Of a stretch of DNA of 5,423 nt, positions 1 through 5,326 are shown in pieces (within the stretch, counting starts at the first letter, position 1; every line of letters starts with the position of its first letter). This stretch comes from an uncultured Ruminococcus sp. (GTDB lineage Bacteria; Bacillota; Clostridia; Oscillospirales; Ruminococcaceae): contig CAMCOJ010000172.1 of NCBI GenBank assembly GCA_945876405.1, positions 1-5,423 on the forward strand, given 5' to 3'. Under the pieces are notes generated by a model, which made no database searches, was not told the origin of the DNA, and saw nothing but the letters and a program-made list of their open reading frames with translations. Position numbers and translations under genes: made by a program.

Positions 1-10
1 ATTTTAATAT

Positions 11-46
11 AAGAGCGGAGCCTCCATATGCAGAAACTCCGCTCTG
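11..46 (-). terminator. Possible weak intrinsic terminator hairpin
   Basis: A perfect 9-bp inverted repeat (AGAGCGGAG at 12-20 against CTCCGCTCT at 37-45) encloses a 16-nt loop. It lies just past the stop codon (54-56) of the minus-strand coding remnant, where a terminator would be expected. In the minus direction the stem is followed only by TATATTAAAAT, not a clean U-tract, so termination would be weak. It may be the surviving terminator of the gene that decayed here. Confidence 0.45.
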
Positions 47-53
47 TATAAAC

Positions 54-332
54 TTAATCAATAAGATCTGCTATTTTTCCAAGGAAATAATAAATCATAT
101 TGCTGATATCGGCTTTACCATTGGTATAATCTGAATTAAAGTCTCCGTTAGCAGAATAATTTCCTTCAAGAGAAGTATTTGTAAGAAACGGAGCTGAGAA
201 TGAACCATCGTTTGTATCACTTCCATCCGGAGAAACATATAATTCGGCTATATATTCAGCCGCACTTACCTTCTCCGCATTAAAAATGACTTCTCTGCCG
301 GTATCAATGCCGAGAAAGTCAGACAGCAGCTT
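54..332 (-). pseudogene. Remnant of a secreted beta-helix protein with C-terminal dockerin-like segment
   Basis: Read on the minus strand, this stretch is open for over 90 codons down to a TAA at 54-56, but it has no ATG, GTG or TTG in frame that could start it; its only Met codon (96-98) is near the end. Two recognisable pieces are present. At 186-245 the translation LYVSPDGSDTNDGSFSAPF matches the signature that opens many right-handed parallel beta-helix/pectate-lyase-like proteins. At 57-146 there is GDFNSDYTNGKADISN followed by a hydrophobic helix ending in LGKIADLID. This resembles a dockerin calcium-binding loop and helix, with about three extra residues (YTN) inside the loop. In an intact protein, hundreds of residues of beta-helix would lie between the two pieces; here about 13 residues do. 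I infer an in-frame internal deletion plus loss of the 5' end. The strong terminator at 335-369 separates it from the gene upstream, so it is probably not translated. The upstream limit is uncertain. The beta-helix match is stronger than the dockerin match. Confidence 0.6.
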
Positions 333-334
333 AT

Positions 335-369
335 AAAAAGCAGACAGGTATGTAACCTGACTGCTTTTT
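335..369. terminator. Strong bidirectional intrinsic terminator ending the azlC-azlD-zinc ribbon cluster
   Basis: AAAAAGCAGACAGGT (335-349) pairs with ACCTGACTGCTTTTT (355-369) around a 5-nt loop, with one A-A mismatch in the stem. Flanking A and T runs give a U-tract whichever strand is transcribed. On the minus strand it begins a few bases past the TAA at 375-377, so it should end the minus-strand cluster. Confidence 0.85.
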
Positions 370-374
370 AATAA

Positions 375-575
375 TTATTCTTTCTTTTCCTTTTCTGTTT
401 TTTCTGTCTTTTTATACAGAAAGACATCCGTACTTGTATTTAATTTAAAGCTGCCGTCTTTTATGTAGCATGATGCCGCACGCTGTTTTACAACACTTTT
501 AAGGCTGCTCTTCTGAATAAAAACTATGATAAAAGCAATTGCAACTCCAAGACCAATCGAAATAAAAATATCCAT
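375..575 (-). CDS. Small single-span membrane protein (66 aa), function unknown
   Basis: This is a 66-residue protein with one N-terminal hydrophobic segment (about residues 3-20) followed at once by basic residues (K22, K26, K30, R32). The positive-inside rule predicts a short outside N-terminus and a cytoplasmic C-terminal part. The tail is highly charged, rich in K, E and T, and ends in EKKE. A strong ribosome binding site (GGGAGGA, 581-587) lies 5 nt before the ATG, in the 15-nt gap after the zinc-ribbon gene, so the two genes are surely co-transcribed. From memory, similar short proteins with a KSSLKSV-like basic stretch, a DGS segment and a D-x-FLY motif often sit beside double zinc-ribbon proteins in Clostridia. 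That points to a conserved partner gene, but no function is known to me. The reading frame stays open beyond its stop, but a terminator directly follows, so readthrough is unlikely. Confidence 0.8.
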   Translation of the reverse strand: MDIFISIGLGVAIAFIIVFIQKSSLKSVVKQRAASCYIKDGSFKLNTSTDVFLYKKTEKTEKEKKE

Positions 576-590
576 ATTATTCCTCCCGTA

Positions 591-1673
591 TTACTTTAAT
601 AAAAATACCTTGATGATATAGACGATTACAGAACAGATTACTGACCATATACCAAACGCTCTCCAGAAAGCTCCCTTATCAAGCGGAAGGTTGCCGACAA
701 ATTTACCAGTCTGTCCGTTCATGGCAAATGTGTATTTCTGATTGTTCCAGGTAGTATTCAGAATCCATACGGGATAGAGGACATATTTTGCAGTTCCGTT
801 GTGCAGTGAAATTGAGGTGTGTTCAGCTTTAACCGAATCATATCCTGTCACTGATTCCCTGAATTTATCTTTAACACTTTCTTCTATTCGTTCATTTGCA
901 CGTTTTATGCTTTCCTCCGCACTGACATCATATCTGTCAGCAAGATATCCGGAAAGATAAGCTTTTTCAAACGGGACAGCATCCTTATAGTCAAAAGGTT
1001 CAACAGATTCCATAAGGTCATCTTCCATCTTTGATGAACCGTCAACCGGCACGTGTTCAAAAGCAATTTTTCCGGCGCGCCTTACAGAATAGTAGCTCTT
1101 CTCAACATATCTGTACCGGTTATCTTCCCATCTGCGTTCCTTAACCGCCTCGTACCTTACATCAGCGTCCGAATCAGCATCAAAAAGCCAGAAAGGTACA
1201 TATACACCTTTGATTTCATCAATGTGATTCTGGTCTTTGAACATCTTCGGAAGAAATTTCTTTCCTTTAAGGTGTTCACTGAGCTTTTCAACAGCCGTTT
1301 TTTTGTCGAGTTTAAACGGAATAACCATATCCGGTCTCAGGTCTCCGTCAAAGCTTCCCTTCATTACAACAGGATTTCCGCAGTACGGGCAGCTTGAAGC
1401 ACCGGTTGTTTCCTCAGCAATTATTTCACCGCCACATGACTGACATAAAAATACTTTCATCCCCGCTGTTTCTCCGTCAGACCATTCTGTTCCGGCATTT
1501 GTGTCCCAGTTCATACTGCTTTCCTGTTCACCGGCCTGGGCTGCTTCATATTCCTTCATAGCCTCAATGGTAAATTCAGAATCACAGTAAGGGCATTTCA
1601 TCTGCTGCGTTCCGCTGTCAAACTCTACCTTACCGCCACAACACGGACATTTGTACTCAAGTAGTGCACTCAT
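591..1673 (-). CDS. Double zinc-ribbon protein with C-terminal membrane anchor (TFIIB-type zinc ribbon family)
   Basis: The 360-residue protein has two CxxC...CxxC zinc ribbons: C9/C12 with C27/C30, and C77/C80 with C95/C98. An acidic, low-complexity linker (about 40-70) joins them. The central part (about 110-330) is soluble and rich in aromatic and charged residues, with motifs such as VYVPFWLFDAD (158-168) and YVLYPVWILNTTW (297-309). A single transmembrane helix lies at about 341-359 and ends in VFLLK, so the body probably sits in the cytoplasm, held at the membrane by its tail. Databases usually name such proteins TFIIB-type zinc ribbon-containing, but the resemblance is to the metal-binding knuckle only; nothing here shows a transcription role. 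The ribosome binding site AAAGGAGT (1681-1688) precedes the ATG by 7 nt. The gene lies 22 nt after azlD and 15 nt before the 66-residue membrane protein. Function unknown; a membrane-associated scaffold or quality-control role is only speculation. Confidence 0.88.
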   Translation of the reverse strand: MSALLEYKCPCCGGKVEFDSGTQQMKCPYCDSEFTIEAMKEYEAAQAGEQESSMNWDTNAGTEWSDGETAGMKVFLCQSCGGEIIAEETTGASSCPYCGNPVVMKGSFDGDLRPDMVIPFKLDKKTAVEKLSEHLKGKKFLPKMFKDQNHIDEIKGVYVPFWLFDADSDADVRYEAVKERRWEDNRYRYVEKSYYSVRRAGKIAFEHVPVDGSSKMEDDLMESVEPFDYKDAVPFEKAYLSGYLADRYDVSAEESIKRANERIEESVKDKFRESVTGYDSVKAEHTSISLHNGTAKYVLYPVWILNTTWNNQKYTFAMNGQTGKFVGNLPLDKGAFWRAFGIWSVICSVIVYIIKVFLLK

Positions 1674-1695
1674 AATAAAAACTCCTTTAATAAAA

Positions 1696-1995
1696 TTATA
1701 TAAATAAACCAGTCAGATATGCCGCAAGTGCTGCTGCAAGTGCAACAACTATAAGAGGTGCACCAAAATATGCAAACAGTACTGCTGCTGCTGTTCCCAC
1801 CGCTGCTGAAAGGATATTTCCTGTGCTGTAAAAAATTGCAGGTATTGTCATTGCACTAAGTACAGCATATGGAATATAGTAAAGAAAACTCCTGAAAAAA
1901 CGAGATTTGATTTTTTTGCTGAAAAATGCAAAAGGAATCATTCTTATAAGATATGTAACCATTGCCATGACAAATATGTAAAGAAAGAGCTTCAT
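1696..1995 (-). CDS. azlD: AzlD family branched-chain amino acid exporter, small subunit
   Basis: This 99-residue, very hydrophobic protein has the usual AzlD length and layout. An N-terminal helix runs into TYLIRMIPFAFF (14-25), then a basic loop (KKIKSRFF), then YIPYAVLSAMTIPAI (40-54), followed by two alanine-rich helices to the C-terminus. In characterised systems AzlD works with AzlC in the inner membrane to export branched-chain amino acids and their analogues. The start is fixed by overlap: its ATG shares one base with the azlC stop (TGATG), and its ribosome binding site, AGGAGGAAAG, lies inside the 3' end of azlC. Translation is therefore probably coupled, giving matched amounts of the two subunits. 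The actual substrate cannot be read from the sequence. Confidence 0.92.
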   Translation of the reverse strand: MKLFLYIFVMAMVTYLIRMIPFAFFSKKIKSRFFRSFLYYIPYAVLSAMTIPAIFYSTGNILSAAVGTAAAVLFAYFGAPLIVVALAAALAAYLTGLFI

Positions 1996-2696
1996 CAGTG
2001 ACTTTCCTCCTCATCCCTGACCGGAAATAAAAAAGCTCCGGCCGCTGATGCTGCAACTGCGCTGATTATTACTGCAAACCCACCTGAAACCACTGTCTGG
2101 CAATATCTGAGCAAAATACTTATCAGAGCTGCGATAACAACAACAGTTAAAACGCTCTTTTCCTTTCTGGACGGCGGGACAATTATAGCAATGAACATAC
2201 CGTAAAGCATAATACTAAGTGCCGCAGATACTGAAGCCGGAAGAAGTTCACCGGCAGATGCGCCAAGAAATGTCCCCGTAACCCATCCGGCGAATGAAAC
2301 CATTATCATTCCATACATATACCATGGCGTCAGTTTTTCCTTCCTTCCGGCAGAAACTGCAAATATCTCATCGGTAATACCAAAGGCTACTAGCAGCTTA
2401 TGCGGAAGTGTAAAGGATCTGTCAAGTTTCTGGGAAAGAGACAGAGACATCAGTGAATACCTGAGATTAATTGTGAGCTGAACAAGGATCATCTCTATAA
2501 GAGAACCTCCTGCAGCAATTACACCAACTCCAGCGGCCTGTCCCGCCGAAGTAAGATTGGAAGCAGAAATCAGAGCCGCTGTCAGAGTGGTCAGACCTGA
2601 CTTAACTGCCATTATTCCAAATCCGAACGAAACCGAAAGATATCCCAGTCCAATCGGTATCCCGTGATACATACCAAGTTTAAATTCCTTTTTCAA
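1995..2696 (-). CDS. azlC: AzlC family branched-chain amino acid permease, large subunit (TTG start)
   Basis: This 233-residue polytopic membrane protein matches the AzlC family in length and motifs. It has a glycine-rich first helix (IPIGLGYLSVSFGFG, 13-27), SGLTTLTAALISASNLTSAGQAA (33-55), the conserved VQLTINLRYSLMSLSLS region (72-88) and the FGITDEIFAV element (105-114). Further hydrophobic helices follow at about 125-145, 152-174, 181-197 and 203-224, before a charged tail. It should form the main body of an AzlC-AzlD exporter for branched-chain amino acids. The start is a TTG codon (2694-2696). An in-frame stop at 2712-2714 leaves no ATG or GTG upstream, and the AGAAGG at 2707-2712 fits TTG. 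The first internal ATG (residue 9) would lose the usual basic N-terminus and is poorly spaced from any ribosome binding site. It is the first gene of the minus-strand cluster. Confidence 0.92.
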   Translation of the reverse strand: MKKEFKLGMYHGIPIGLGYLSVSFGFGIMAVKSGLTTLTAALISASNLTSAGQAAGVGVIAAGGSLIEMILVQLTINLRYSLMSLSLSQKLDRSFTLPHKLLVAFGITDEIFAVSAGRKEKLTPWYMYGMIMVSFAGWVTGTFLGASAGELLPASVSAALSIMLYGMFIAIIVPPSRKEKSVLTVVVIAALISILLRYCQTVVSGGFAVIISAVAASAAGAFLFPVRDEEESH

Positions 2697-2706
2697 TACA
2701 AGGCAA

Positions 2707-2712
2707 CCTTCT
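2707..2712 (-). promoter_or_regulatory. Ribosome binding site deciding the TTG start of azlC
   Basis: On the minus strand AGAAGG lies 10 nt before the TTG at 2694-2696. It is weaker and slightly further off than the sites of the neighbouring genes, which with the TTG start suggests modest translation of azlC. Confidence 0.6.
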
Positions 2713-2742
2713 TAATTTATATTTTTTTAAATTGACTTATAA

Positions 2743-2771
2743 ATTATACCATAAAAATATAAAAAAATCAA
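2743..2771 (-). promoter_or_regulatory. Predicted promoter of azlC and the minus-strand cluster
   Basis: Reading the minus strand, TTGATT (2771-2766), a 17-bp spacer and a perfect TATAAT (2748-2743) form a housekeeping-sigma promoter. The TGG just before the -10 box makes it an extended -10. Transcription would start near 2736, giving a leader of about 40 nt, too short for a T-box or other amino-acid-sensing riboswitch. Confidence 0.7.
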
Positions 2772-2818
2772 TATTATATAAATTCCGTATTTTTACAATT
2801 CAGATTTTGTATATTAAA

Positions 2819-2870
2819 ACTAAAAAAATATAAAAAAAGGGTTGCGTTTTTTTAAAAACTGTGATATAAT
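2819..2870 (+). promoter_or_regulatory. Predicted hpf promoter with UP-like A-tracts
   Basis: TTGCGT (2842-2847), a 17-bp spacer and TATAAT (2865-2870) preceded by TGA give a strong extended -10 promoter, with a start expected near 2877. Two runs of seven A (2822-2828 and 2832-2838), spaced 10 bp apart and lying just upstream of the -35 box, have the position and phasing of an UP element that contacts the RNA polymerase alpha subunit. Confidence 0.75.
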
Positions 2871-2879
2871 ACAAATATC

Positions 2880-2914
2880 AACATAGCTCACCTACATTTT
2901 ATGTATGCTATGTT
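2880..2914 (+). promoter_or_regulatory. Hairpin in the hpf 5' leader
   Basis: AACATAGC (2880-2887) pairs perfectly with GCTATGTT (2907-2914). Inside, TACAT (2893-2897) pairs with ATGTA (2901-2905) around a TTT loop, leaving an asymmetric internal loop (TCACC on the left, T on the right). It would begin at or within a few bases of the predicted transcript 5' end and stops just before the AAGGAGG ribosome binding site (2918-2924). It has no U-tract, so it is not a terminator. An mRNA-stabilising 5' hairpin or a protein/ligand site are both possible. Confidence 0.6.
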
Positions 2915-2931
2915 AAGAAGGAGGAATTTGT

Positions 2932-3456
2932 ATGAAAACAATTATTTCAGCTAAAAAAATGAACATCCCTAAGGCTTTCGACGAGTACGCTAAACAGAGA
3001 ATCGATTCAAGATTATCTAAGTTTTTCGGTGACGATGCTGACGCAAAGATTGTAATGTCTGAAACTAAAAATCAGATCGTTGTTGAACTTACTGTAAGAT
3101 ATAACAATATAATTTACAGATCGGAAAAAAGCGCAATTGACAAGAATGACGCATTAGATGCAGCAATTGACAAGATTATCAGACAGATTCGCAAAAACAA
3201 AACAAGAGTTGAAAAGAAGCTCAAGGAAAATGCTTTTGCAGGTGCTTATCCGGACGATATCGAAGAGCAGTATGACTTTGAAGTAGTAAAACACAAGAAG
3301 TTTACAATGCGCCCAATGGATGTTGAAGAAGCTATTCTTCAGATGAACCTTCTCGGTCACAGTTTCTTCATGTTCAGCAATGCAGAATCAGGTGTAACAA
3401 ACGTTGTTTACAAAAGAGCTGACGGAAACTATGCAGTTCTTGAACCTGAAGTCTGA
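2932..3456 (+). CDS. hpf: Long-form ribosome hibernation-promoting factor HPF
   Basis: This 174-residue protein has the two-domain plan of long HPF. The N-terminal HPF/YfiA domain (about 1-100) starts MKTIISAKKMNIPKAFDEYA and includes the VELTVRYNN strand (51-59), the acidic DKNDALDAAIDKIIRQI helix (70-86) and a basic stretch, RKNKTRVEKKLKEN (87-100). A short acidic linker leads to the C-terminal dimerisation domain (about 116-174), with VVKHKKFTMRPMDVEEAILQMNLLGHSFFMF and a final VVYKRADGNYAVLEPE (split here: residues 118-148 and 158-173). In this family the N-domain blocks the 30S decoding channel and the C-domain pairs two 70S ribosomes into inactive 100S particles during slow growth. A near-ideal AAGGAGG site (2918-2924) 7 nt before the ATG fixes the start. 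It has its own promoter and leader hairpin and looks monocistronic. Confidence 0.96.
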   Translation: MKTIISAKKMNIPKAFDEYAKQRIDSRLSKFFGDDADAKIVMSETKNQIVVELTVRYNNIIYRSEKSAIDKNDALDAAIDKIIRQIRKNKTRVEKKLKENAFAGAYPDDIEEQYDFEVVKHKKFTMRPMDVEEAILQMNLLGHSFFMFSNAESGVTNVVYKRADGNYAVLEPEV

Positions 3457-3528
3457 TTTACATAAGCCACTACTACGGCATTAATCCGCTGTAATGATAA
3501 ACTTGCCTCTAAAGAGGTCCACTACACT

Positions 3529-3564
3529 GCACATAAGGCTGTCTTTTCAGACAGCCTTATGTGC
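3529..3564 (+). terminator. Perfect 16-bp hairpin after hpf, likely terminator without a U-tract
   Basis: The 16 bases at 3529-3544 (GCACATAAGGCTGTCT) are the exact reverse complement of 3549-3564, enclosing a TTTC loop. It lies between the hpf stop and the rhomboid promoter at 3573, as a terminator should. However, the sequence after the stem is GTCTGATATTG, with no run of T, so it may instead mark a 3' end protected after processing, or need a helper factor. Confidence 0.6.
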
Positions 3565-3572
3565 GTCTGATA

Positions 3573-3601
3573 TTGACATGGAAAAAGAGATGTGGTAAAA
3601 T
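3573..3601 (+). promoter_or_regulatory. Predicted promoter of the rhomboid protease gene
   Basis: A consensus -35 box TTGACA (3573-3578), a 17-bp spacer and TAAAAT (3596-3601) preceded by TGG (extended -10) lie directly before the gene. The start would be near 3608, leaving a very short leader (about 18 nt) containing AAGGAG (3612-3617 region). Confidence 0.8.
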
Positions 3602-3625
3602 AATTAGAAAAAAGGAGAAAATTAA

Positions 3626-4213
3626 ATGAAAAAAGTTCTTTCGAAGTTTGACTACAATTCACCTGTAGTAATAACTTTCACACTTATAGCCTTTGCTGTC
3701 CAGCTTATCAGTTCCATCCCCGGAACAGGAGCATTTCACAGTCTTTTTGTAGCCTCAAGAGGTTCTTTTTTGAATCCGCTGTTCTACGTCAGGCTGTTCA
3801 CCCATGTAATTGGTCATGGCAGCTGGGGTCATTTTGCCGGTAATTTCAGTTATATACTTATTCTCGGACCTATGCTTGAAGAAAAATACGGAAGCAAGAG
3901 ACTTACATTTATGATGCTGATTACAGCGCTGCTTACTTCGGTTATTCACATCGTATTTTCAGGTGTAGGACTCTGCGGTGCAAGTGGTATAGTATTTATG
4001 TTCATACTTCTTGCCTCATGCGGAAATATACGTGAAGGAAAAATTCCTGTAACTCTTATTCTTGCTGGTGCTGCTTATATCGGAAAAGAACTTATTGATT
4101 CAATCGGACACGATCAGGTATCACAGCTTTCACATATTCTCGGCGGAATAACAGGTGCAGCGTTTGGATTTTTATTTGCGCCTAAGGAAAACGAAAAAAT
4201 TATTCCATACTGA
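3626..4213 (+). CDS. Rhomboid family intramembrane serine protease
   Basis: This 195-residue polytopic membrane protein has all the rhomboid landmarks. The N-terminal helix spans about 14-31. An L1-loop-like region is followed by the HxxxN motif H69-FAG-N73, which forms the oxyanion hole in GlpG-type enzymes, and then by LGPMLEEKYGS (80-90). The GxSG active-site motif GASG places the nucleophile at S120, and H170 in SHILGG (169-174) is the general base. The next helix has a GxxxAxxG pattern (G177, A178, G181), and a short charged tail ends the protein. Such enzymes cut single-span substrates within the membrane; the substrate here is unknown. The length fits a minimal six-helix rhomboid with no extra cytoplasmic domain. 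A GGAG ribosome binding site precedes the ATG. It has its own promoter, so its position after hpf need not mean a shared function. All catalytic residues are present, so it is probably active. Confidence 0.93.
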   Translation: MKKVLSKFDYNSPVVITFTLIAFAVQLISSIPGTGAFHSLFVASRGSFLNPLFYVRLFTHVIGHGSWGHFAGNFSYILILGPMLEEKYGSKRLTFMMLITALLTSVIHIVFSGVGLCGASGIVFMFILLASCGNIREGKIPVTLILAGAAYIGKELIDSIGHDQVSQLSHILGGITGAAFGFLFAPKENEKIIPY

Positions 4214-4214
4214 T

Positions 4215-4261
4215 AAAATTACAGTGAACGTCAAAATAAATTTGGCGTTCGCTGTAATTTT
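4215..4261. terminator. Bidirectional terminator shared by convergent rhomboid and pseudouridine synthase genes
   Basis: AAAATTACAGTGAACG (4215-4230) pairs with CGTTCGCTGTAATTTT (4246-4261) with one G-T wobble. The stem extends inward through TCAAA and TTTGG to a 5-nt ATAAA loop, giving about 21 bp. A run of T follows on the plus strand, and the A-run at the left end gives TTTT on the minus strand. It begins immediately after the rhomboid stop and should serve both genes. Confidence 0.88.
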
Positions 4262-4272
4262 TTTATTGCCTT

Positions 4273-4302
4273 GCACATACGATGACTACGTCATCTACGT
4301 GC
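4273..4302. repeat. Small inverted repeat between terminator and synthase stop
   Basis: GATGAC (4281-4286) and GTCATC (4290-4295) pair around a 3-nt loop, and GCAC (4273-4276) with GTGC (4299-4302) can extend the stem past a small internal loop. TACG also occurs three times at exact 9-base spacing (4278, 4287, 4296). No T-run follows on either side, so this is not a convincing terminator. It lies in the 3' region of the synthase transcript. Confidence 0.45.
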
Positions 4303-4334
4303 AGATTGCTGATTTCCGGTTAGACAAACATTCA

Positions 4335-5291
4335 CTACTGAAGAAACCAGATATCCCTGTTTTCAAATTCACGTCCCTCAAGATATGAAAGAAGATTTGA
4401 TTCAGGAGTCTTTTTAAACAAAAGACGGTAAGCACAAAGAGCCTGATATTTAAATCCTGATTTTTTGTTAGCTTCAGGATTTCCGTATTTGGTATCTCCA
4501 AGAACCGGACATCCTATAAACGCCATGTGTGCTCGTATCTGATGAGTTCTTCCTGTAACCAGTTCTATCTCTGTGAGAACTCCTCCATTATATTTATTAT
4601 CGAGGACTCTATATTTTGTGATAATTTTCCTGCTGCCTTCAAATTCGTCCTTCTTTATAATTACTGTATTATCAGCATTGTTTTTTTTGTGCCATGCAAT
4701 AAGTGTATCACGCTGTTTTTCTGGTTCTGACTCGAGAATACACAGATACTTTTTTACTACACTGTCCTCTCTGATTTTCCTGTTTATTTCTCTGAGTGCA
4801 GCTGCATTTCGGGCACCGATAACAATTCCTGCCGTATTTCTGTCAAGACGATTACACAAAGCCGGAGAAAATGATTTTTCCTCTTCAGGATTATACTCCC
4901 CTGTTTTATGAAGATAATTTTTCAATCTGTCTGCCAGTGTATCACTGTCGTTTTTACTGTCACTGTGCACCAGTATTCCCGGTTTTTTATTCAGAAGAAT
5001 AATGTTCTCGTCTTCATAAATTATATCAGCTTTTTCAAGTGATCTTCCTTTTTTGAGATTATCTGTTTTTTCTGATTTTTGTTTACCAAGAAGTTCGTCA
5101 TTTATAAATATCTTAAGTTCATCTCCTTCACGGAGACGAGTTGAAATATCACACCTTTTCCCGTTGAGTTTAATATTTTTTGTCCTTATCGCCTTATACA
5201 TAATGCTCTTCTGCAATTCAGGAAAGGTCTTCTGTATAAACTTGTCGATTCTCTGGTCAGCATCATTTTTATTAATAGTAAACTGTTTCAT
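4335..5291 (-). CDS. RluA-family 23S rRNA/tRNA pseudouridine synthase with S4 domain
   Basis: The 318-residue protein has an N-terminal S4 RNA-binding domain (about 13-62: RIDKFIQ, KAIRTKNIKLNGKR, LREGDELKI). A charged, lysine-rich linker (about 66-88) leads to the RluA-type catalytic domain. Diagnostic motifs are IIYEDENIILLNKKPGILVH (90-109), NRLDRNTAG (148-156) with the catalytic aspartate D150, KYLC (181-184), ELVTGRTHQIRAHMA (243-257) and the GCPVLGDTKYG turn (260-270). It isomerises specific uridines in structured RNA to pseudouridine. The S4 domain and length fit the RluC/RluD group, but the target base cannot be assigned from sequence. Residue 148 is Asn where many homologues have His before RLDR; I recall this variant in other Clostridia, so activity is not in doubt. 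AGAAGGA lies 7 nt before the ATG. The gene has its own promoter, is monocistronic here, and converges on the rhomboid gene. Confidence 0.94.
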   Translation of the reverse strand: MKQFTINKNDADQRIDKFIQKTFPELQKSIMYKAIRTKNIKLNGKRCDISTRLREGDELKIFINDELLGKQKSEKTDNLKKGRSLEKADIIYEDENIILLNKKPGILVHSDSKNDSDTLADRLKNYLHKTGEYNPEEEKSFSPALCNRLDRNTAGIVIGARNAAALREINRKIREDSVVKKYLCILESEPEKQRDTLIAWHKKNNADNTVIIKKDEFEGSRKIITKYRVLDNKYNGGVLTEIELVTGRTHQIRAHMAFIGCPVLGDTKYGNPEANKKSGFKYQALCAYRLLFKKTPESNLLSYLEGREFENRDIWFLQ

Positions 5292-5326
5292 TTTTCTATC
5301 CTTCTCTTAATAAATTCTCATAAAAA

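Noticed and set aside
54..575. The 66-residue gene and the remnant downstream share one reading frame, split by a single TAA at 375-377, suggesting readthrough or a nonsense-broken longer gene.
   Set aside because: A strong terminator (335-369) lies directly after the stop, the charged tail looks like a natural end for the small protein, and the beta-helix/dockerin content has no link to a small membrane protein. The shared frame has a one-in-three chance.
1053..1443. Plus-strand open frames inside the zinc-ribbon gene.
   Set aside because: They are antisense shadows of a well-supported gene, lack ribosome binding sites and show no domain-like composition.
1695..1723. A TATAAT on the minus strand just before the zinc-ribbon gene (1700-1695) as an internal promoter.
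   Set aside because: No acceptable -35 lies at 16-18 bp, and the start would fall on the ribosome binding site.
2732..2760. TTGACT (2732-2737) as a plus-strand -35 box.
   Set aside because: No -10-like hexamer at suitable spacing; the hpf promoter further right is much better.
4155..4388. A plus-strand open frame spanning the end of the rhomboid gene and the intergenic region.
   Set aside because: It overlaps the rhomboid gene in another frame, runs through a strong terminator and into the antisense of the synthase gene, and has no ribosome binding site.
4527..5310. Several plus-strand open frames within the synthase gene.
   Set aside because: They are antisense shadows rich in Ser, Phe and Leu, as expected opposite an AT-rich gene, and lack initiation signals.
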